8,241 nt of DNA from Clostridia bacterium (GTDB lineage Bacteria > Bacillota > Clostridia > UMGS1883), in assembly GCA_017468215.1 (NCBI GenBank), contig JAFUJG010000363.1:1-8241 (forward strand). Reading direction: 5' to 3'. This document shows, piece by piece, positions 6,430 to 8,241 of this stretch. The position numbers and the translations under genes were made by a program. Position 1 is the stretch's first letter, and every line of letters begins with the position of its first letter. The notes beneath the pieces were generated by a model that was given only the letters and a program-made list of their open reading frames with translations, did no database searches and had not been told where the DNA came from.

Positions 6430-6454
6430 GACTTGTCATCAGACAAGTCTTTTT
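6425..6454 (-). terminator. Intrinsic terminator of tRNA-Gly (bidirectional)
   Basis: A perfect 13-bp stem, 6425-6437 with 6442-6454, has a four-base loop and ends in five T in both directions. It begins one base beyond the encoded CCA end of the tRNA gene on the minus strand, so it should end that transcript. It would equally stop plus-strand transcripts passing through the hairpin run at 6252-6429. Confidence 0.85.
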
Positions 6455-6455
6455 C

Positions 6456-6530
6456 TGGAGCGGAAGACGAGATTCGAACTCGCGACGTTCACCTTGGCAA
6501 GGTGACGCTCTACCACTGAGCCACTCCCGC
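6456..6530 (-). tRNA. tRNA-Gly (anticodon GCC)
   Basis: On the minus strand the 75-base gene folds completely: acceptor GCGGGAG with CTTCCGC (one G·U), D arm GCTC/GAGC, anticodon stem TCACC/GGTGA with loop TTGCCAA, five-base variable region ACGTC, T arm GCGAG/CTCGT with loop TTCGAAT, discriminator T and an encoded CCA (complement of 6456-6458). The anticodon GCC (complement of 6496-6498) reads GGC and GGU. It is a single gene with its own promoter and terminator. Confidence 0.97.
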
Positions 6531-6543
6531 ATCAACAAAACGT

Positions 6544-6572
6544 ATTATAACACCAATATAAGTGCTTGTCAA
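6544..6572 (-). promoter_or_regulatory. Sigma-A promoter of tRNA-Gly
   Basis: On the minus strand, a perfect -35 TTGACA (complement of 6567-6572) and perfect -10 TATAAT (complement of 6544-6549) are separated by exactly 17 bases. The expected start of transcription is close to 6537, a few bases before the mature tRNA 5' end at 6530. Full consensus fits a highly expressed stable RNA. Confidence 0.93.
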
Positions 6573-6597
6573 CACTTTTTTTGAAAAAAATTAAAAA

Positions 6598-6652
6598 TGT
6601 AGGGGTCGATGCCCACATCGCCCCGAATTGCGGGTGGATATAGAATCCGCAC
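6598..6652 (+). repeat. GC-rich palindromic intergenic repeat, copy C (two hairpins)
   Basis: The first hairpin pairs GGGG-CGATG (6602-6605, 6607-6611) with CATCG-CCCC (6616-6624), with T6606 bulged and loop CCCA. The second pairs TGCGG (6629-6633) with CCGCA (6647-6651). The first half aligns with copy A at 467-495. It lies between the tRNA promoter and the terminator of the minus-strand gene. From memory, two-part elements of this kind (GTAGGGGCG… then GCGGG…ATCCGC) are scattered in Clostridia genomes; this cannot be checked here. Confidence 0.55.
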
Positions 6653-6670
6653 CTGAAAAAGCACGTGTAT

Positions 6671-6699
6671 AAAAAGACAGAGGGCAATGCCCTCTGTCT
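6671..6699 (-). terminator. Intrinsic terminator of the minus-strand surface protein gene
   Basis: AGACAGAGGGC (6675-6685) pairs perfectly with GCCCTCTGTCT (6689-6699), an 11-bp GC-rich stem with a three-base loop. On the minus strand the stem is followed by TTTTT (complement of 6671-6675). It lies 28 bases after the stop codon of the gene at 6727-8241. Confidence 0.92.
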
Positions 6700-6726
6700 C
6701 AAAATAGTTTGTTTTATGTGGTTGAT

Positions 6727-8241
6727 TTATTCCAGAACCTTCATTGTGATATCATCCACATACATTTCGCCCCACTTTTCGTTACCGATATTGAAAGTGA
6801 TTGCGTTGATGGGATTATTATCCCAATCGTAGGAGTCCTTATCCACATAATCTTCTGTGTGAGTGATTTCTCTGTAGCCATCATGGATAGACATAGTGAT
6901 TGTCTTCTCAGAGGGGCTTACCTTAACTGTGAAGTAGTAAAGAGAGCCTGCCATAAGAGCATCGTTATAGTCGTGGATATAGAAGCCCTTTTCGGGGTCA
7001 AAGTAGCCAACGCCCTTGTGGTAGTCGGCTCTTTCAAGTCCGTCGGTTTCCATGTCTCTGGGAATACCGCCATGGAAAATGTGAGTGAGAACATTGCCGT
7101 CAAACCAACGTGTTCTTCTTACGTATCCGTTTGTACCACGGCCGTTTTCGTCCTGCCACTGAACATTGTGTCTGAACTGGAATGCACAGGAGGAGTCGGC
7201 AATGTTATTTGCATAGCCGGGGATGTTGTTGGACAGTGAGAAGCCTGCGTTCTGAGTGTTGTTCCAGCTCAGTTCATTGATATAGCGGATTGTGAACTTA
7301 AGCTCGAAATCCTTACCGTTTGTGTCGGGAAGTGTGTGTGATGCCATTACACCGCCGTCGCCCTTGTGGTAAAGGTGCAGAGCTGTATTGCCAAAGGGAG
7401 CCTTGATGATACCTGCGTAGCAGTCCTCTGTAAAGGCTTCGGCTCTGCCGTCGTAGTAGCGGTTACCAACCCAACCGTTAAAGGTGGTTTCATCATTGTC
7501 AAGCATGAGCAGCTCGTCGCCTTCATAGGTGAAGTTTTCCTTGAAAATGTAACCGTCACCGTCTGTGCTCATTGTGAAAGGTGTGGTCATAATGGAGCTG
7601 TAGGGATGCTCAATGCCCATGTTCCAGCAAAGAAGCTTTATCTTGTCGCCTTCAGCGAATGTAGCTGTGTATTCAATTTCGGGCTTGATTTCATCGTCAC
7701 CCATTCTTGAAAGAGAGCCGTCCTCACGCTTGGGAGCACCGATAATACCTGTCTGAGGAACGCTGCGGGCAGGAACAAGAATGTCTCTCTCCAGCTGTAC
7801 ATCTAAAAGAGTGTTGTCCTTATTGTAGTGAGCAATACCTACGGTAACCGTACCGTCACCTATGGAGATGTTTGTAATATTGAACTTTGCTGTAAGTGTT
7901 GCCTCGCCTGTGGGAAGCTTATCAATCTTTTCGCCGTCAACGTAAAGTGCTGCATCGGCAAACATTTCGGGGTCATCCTGTGTGGTGAAGCCGTCGGCTG
8001 CAAAGTCGGTCATAATACCTGTCTTGTACTCGTAGTTCATCCAGTAACGGTATTCGCCCTGCATCCACAAAAGACGAGGACCGAGGTTTCCGCCGTCTTC
8101 GTCCATCTTGTAGTTATAGATAGCATTGGGACGAGCATTACAAGCCTTGGAGTTTTGTGTTAAGGGTTCACGGATTGTCCATGTTGCACCGTGGTCTTCA
8201 CTTTCCCAACGGTAAATTTCGAACATATTGCCGTATTCGCC
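6727..8241 (-). CDS. Large extracellular protein: BNR/Asp-box propeller end plus beta-sandwich domains (N terminus outside window)
   Basis: The frame is open to the right edge, so the ATG complement at 8224-8226 is probably internal; 504 residues are visible. Residues 14-21 (SEDHGATW) are a classic Asp box (S-x-D-x-G-x-T-W), followed by REPLTQNSKACNARP and LLWMQGEYRYWMNYEY near 56-72, resembling the last blades of BNR-4 type sialidase-like propellers. Residues about 95-225 look like an Ig/fibronectin-like beta domain (ALYVDGEKIDKL, GTVTVGIAHYNKDNTLL, GDKIKLLCWNM). From about 235 to the end an aromatic- and Asn-rich segment (FELKFTIRY, YYFTVKVSPSEKTITMSIHDGY, NEKWGEMYVDDITMKVL) resembles a concanavalin-like jelly roll used for glycan binding. 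An exported polysaccharide-acting or -binding protein is inferred; the catalytic part and signal peptide would be upstream. No LPxTG or SLH domain occurs at the end. Confidence 0.75.
   Translation of the reverse strand, partial: GEYGNMFEIYRWESEDHGATWTIREPLTQNSKACNARPNAIYNYKMDEDGGNLGPRLLWMQGEYRYWMNYEYKTGIMTDFAADGFTTQDDPEMFADAALYVDGEKIDKLPTGEATLTAKFNITNISIGDGTVTVGIAHYNKDNTLLDVQLERDILVPARSVPQTGIIGAPKREDGSLSRMGDDEIKPEIEYTATFAEGDKIKLLCWNMGIEHPYSSIMTTPFTMSTDGDGYIFKENFTYEGDELLMLDNDETTFNGWVGNRYYDGRAEAFTEDCYAGIIKAPFGNTALHLYHKGDGGVMASHTLPDTNGKDFELKFTIRYINELSWNNTQNAGFSLSNNIPGYANNIADSSCAFQFRHNVQWQDENGRGTNGYVRRTRWFDGNVLTHIFHGGIPRDMETDGLERADYHKGVGYFDPEKGFYIHDYNDALMAGSLYYFTVKVSPSEKTITMSIHDGYREITHTEDYVDKDSYDWDNNPINAITFNIGNEKWGEMYVDDITMKVLE

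Noticed and set aside
6284..6505. 73-codon plus-strand frame ending in FLERKTRFELATFTLAR
   Set aside because: It runs through the hairpin region, the terminator and the antisense of tRNA-Gly; the RFELATF-like ending is a well-known artefact of translating tRNA genes.
6456..6530. tRNA-Gly as an integration site for a mobile element
   Set aside because: No integrase, and no repeat of the tRNA 3' end seen nearby; the flanking minus-strand gene does not look like part of an integrated element.
6709..7239. 176-codon plus-strand frame opposite the surface protein
   Set aside because: It overlaps the terminal part of the longer minus-strand gene, which has domain-like composition and a terminator; there is no ribosome site for the plus frame.

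Overview
The window looks like a chromosomal segment from a Gram-positive Clostridia-type bacterium, probably of the Oscillospiraceae/Ruminococcaceae kind. This rests on the gene order dnaX–ybaB–recR–yaaL-like (a conserved Firmicutes replication/repair cluster), an AddA-type helicase-nuclease, a tRNA-Gly with encoded CCA, strong Shine-Dalgarno sites, and intergenic repeats of a style I associate with gut Clostridia. The taxonomic call is an inference.

Region 1 (1–5478, plus strand) is a DNA replication and recombination-repair operon. It holds the C-terminal part of dnaX (clamp-loader gamma/tau), a YbaB/EbfC nucleoid protein, RecR, a small DUF2508/YaaL-like protein, and a complete AddA with helicase motifs and a C-terminal RecB-type nuclease. 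No addB is present next to addA. The 238-base gap between ybaB and recR is filled by about ten short hairpins, nearly all with three-base loops; the last one contains the recR ribosome binding site.

Region 2 (5441–6206, plus strand) encodes a membrane-anchored or secreted protein whose C-terminal half is fourteen 18-bp/6-residue units rich in Glu, Pro, Lys and Val. A well-formed extended -10 promoter lies inside the end of addA just upstream, and a strong intrinsic terminator follows.

Region 3 (6207–6726) is non-coding except for a tRNA-Gly(GCC) gene on the minus strand with a near-consensus promoter and a terminator. Between the plus-strand terminator and the tRNA lies a run of stacked hairpins, including a layered 69-base imperfect palindrome and a perfect 21-bp stem, with no recognised function. 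GC-rich palindromic repeats related to one at 467–495 also occur here.

Region 4 (6727–8241, minus strand) is the C-terminal 504 residues of a large, probably extracellular protein: the end of an Asp-box (BNR-type) propeller followed by beta-rich, carbohydrate-binding-like domains. Its N terminus is outside the window and it ends at an intrinsic terminator. The most unexpected material is the non-coding structure at 901–1116 and 6252–6454; I do not see a clear new defence or mobile system.
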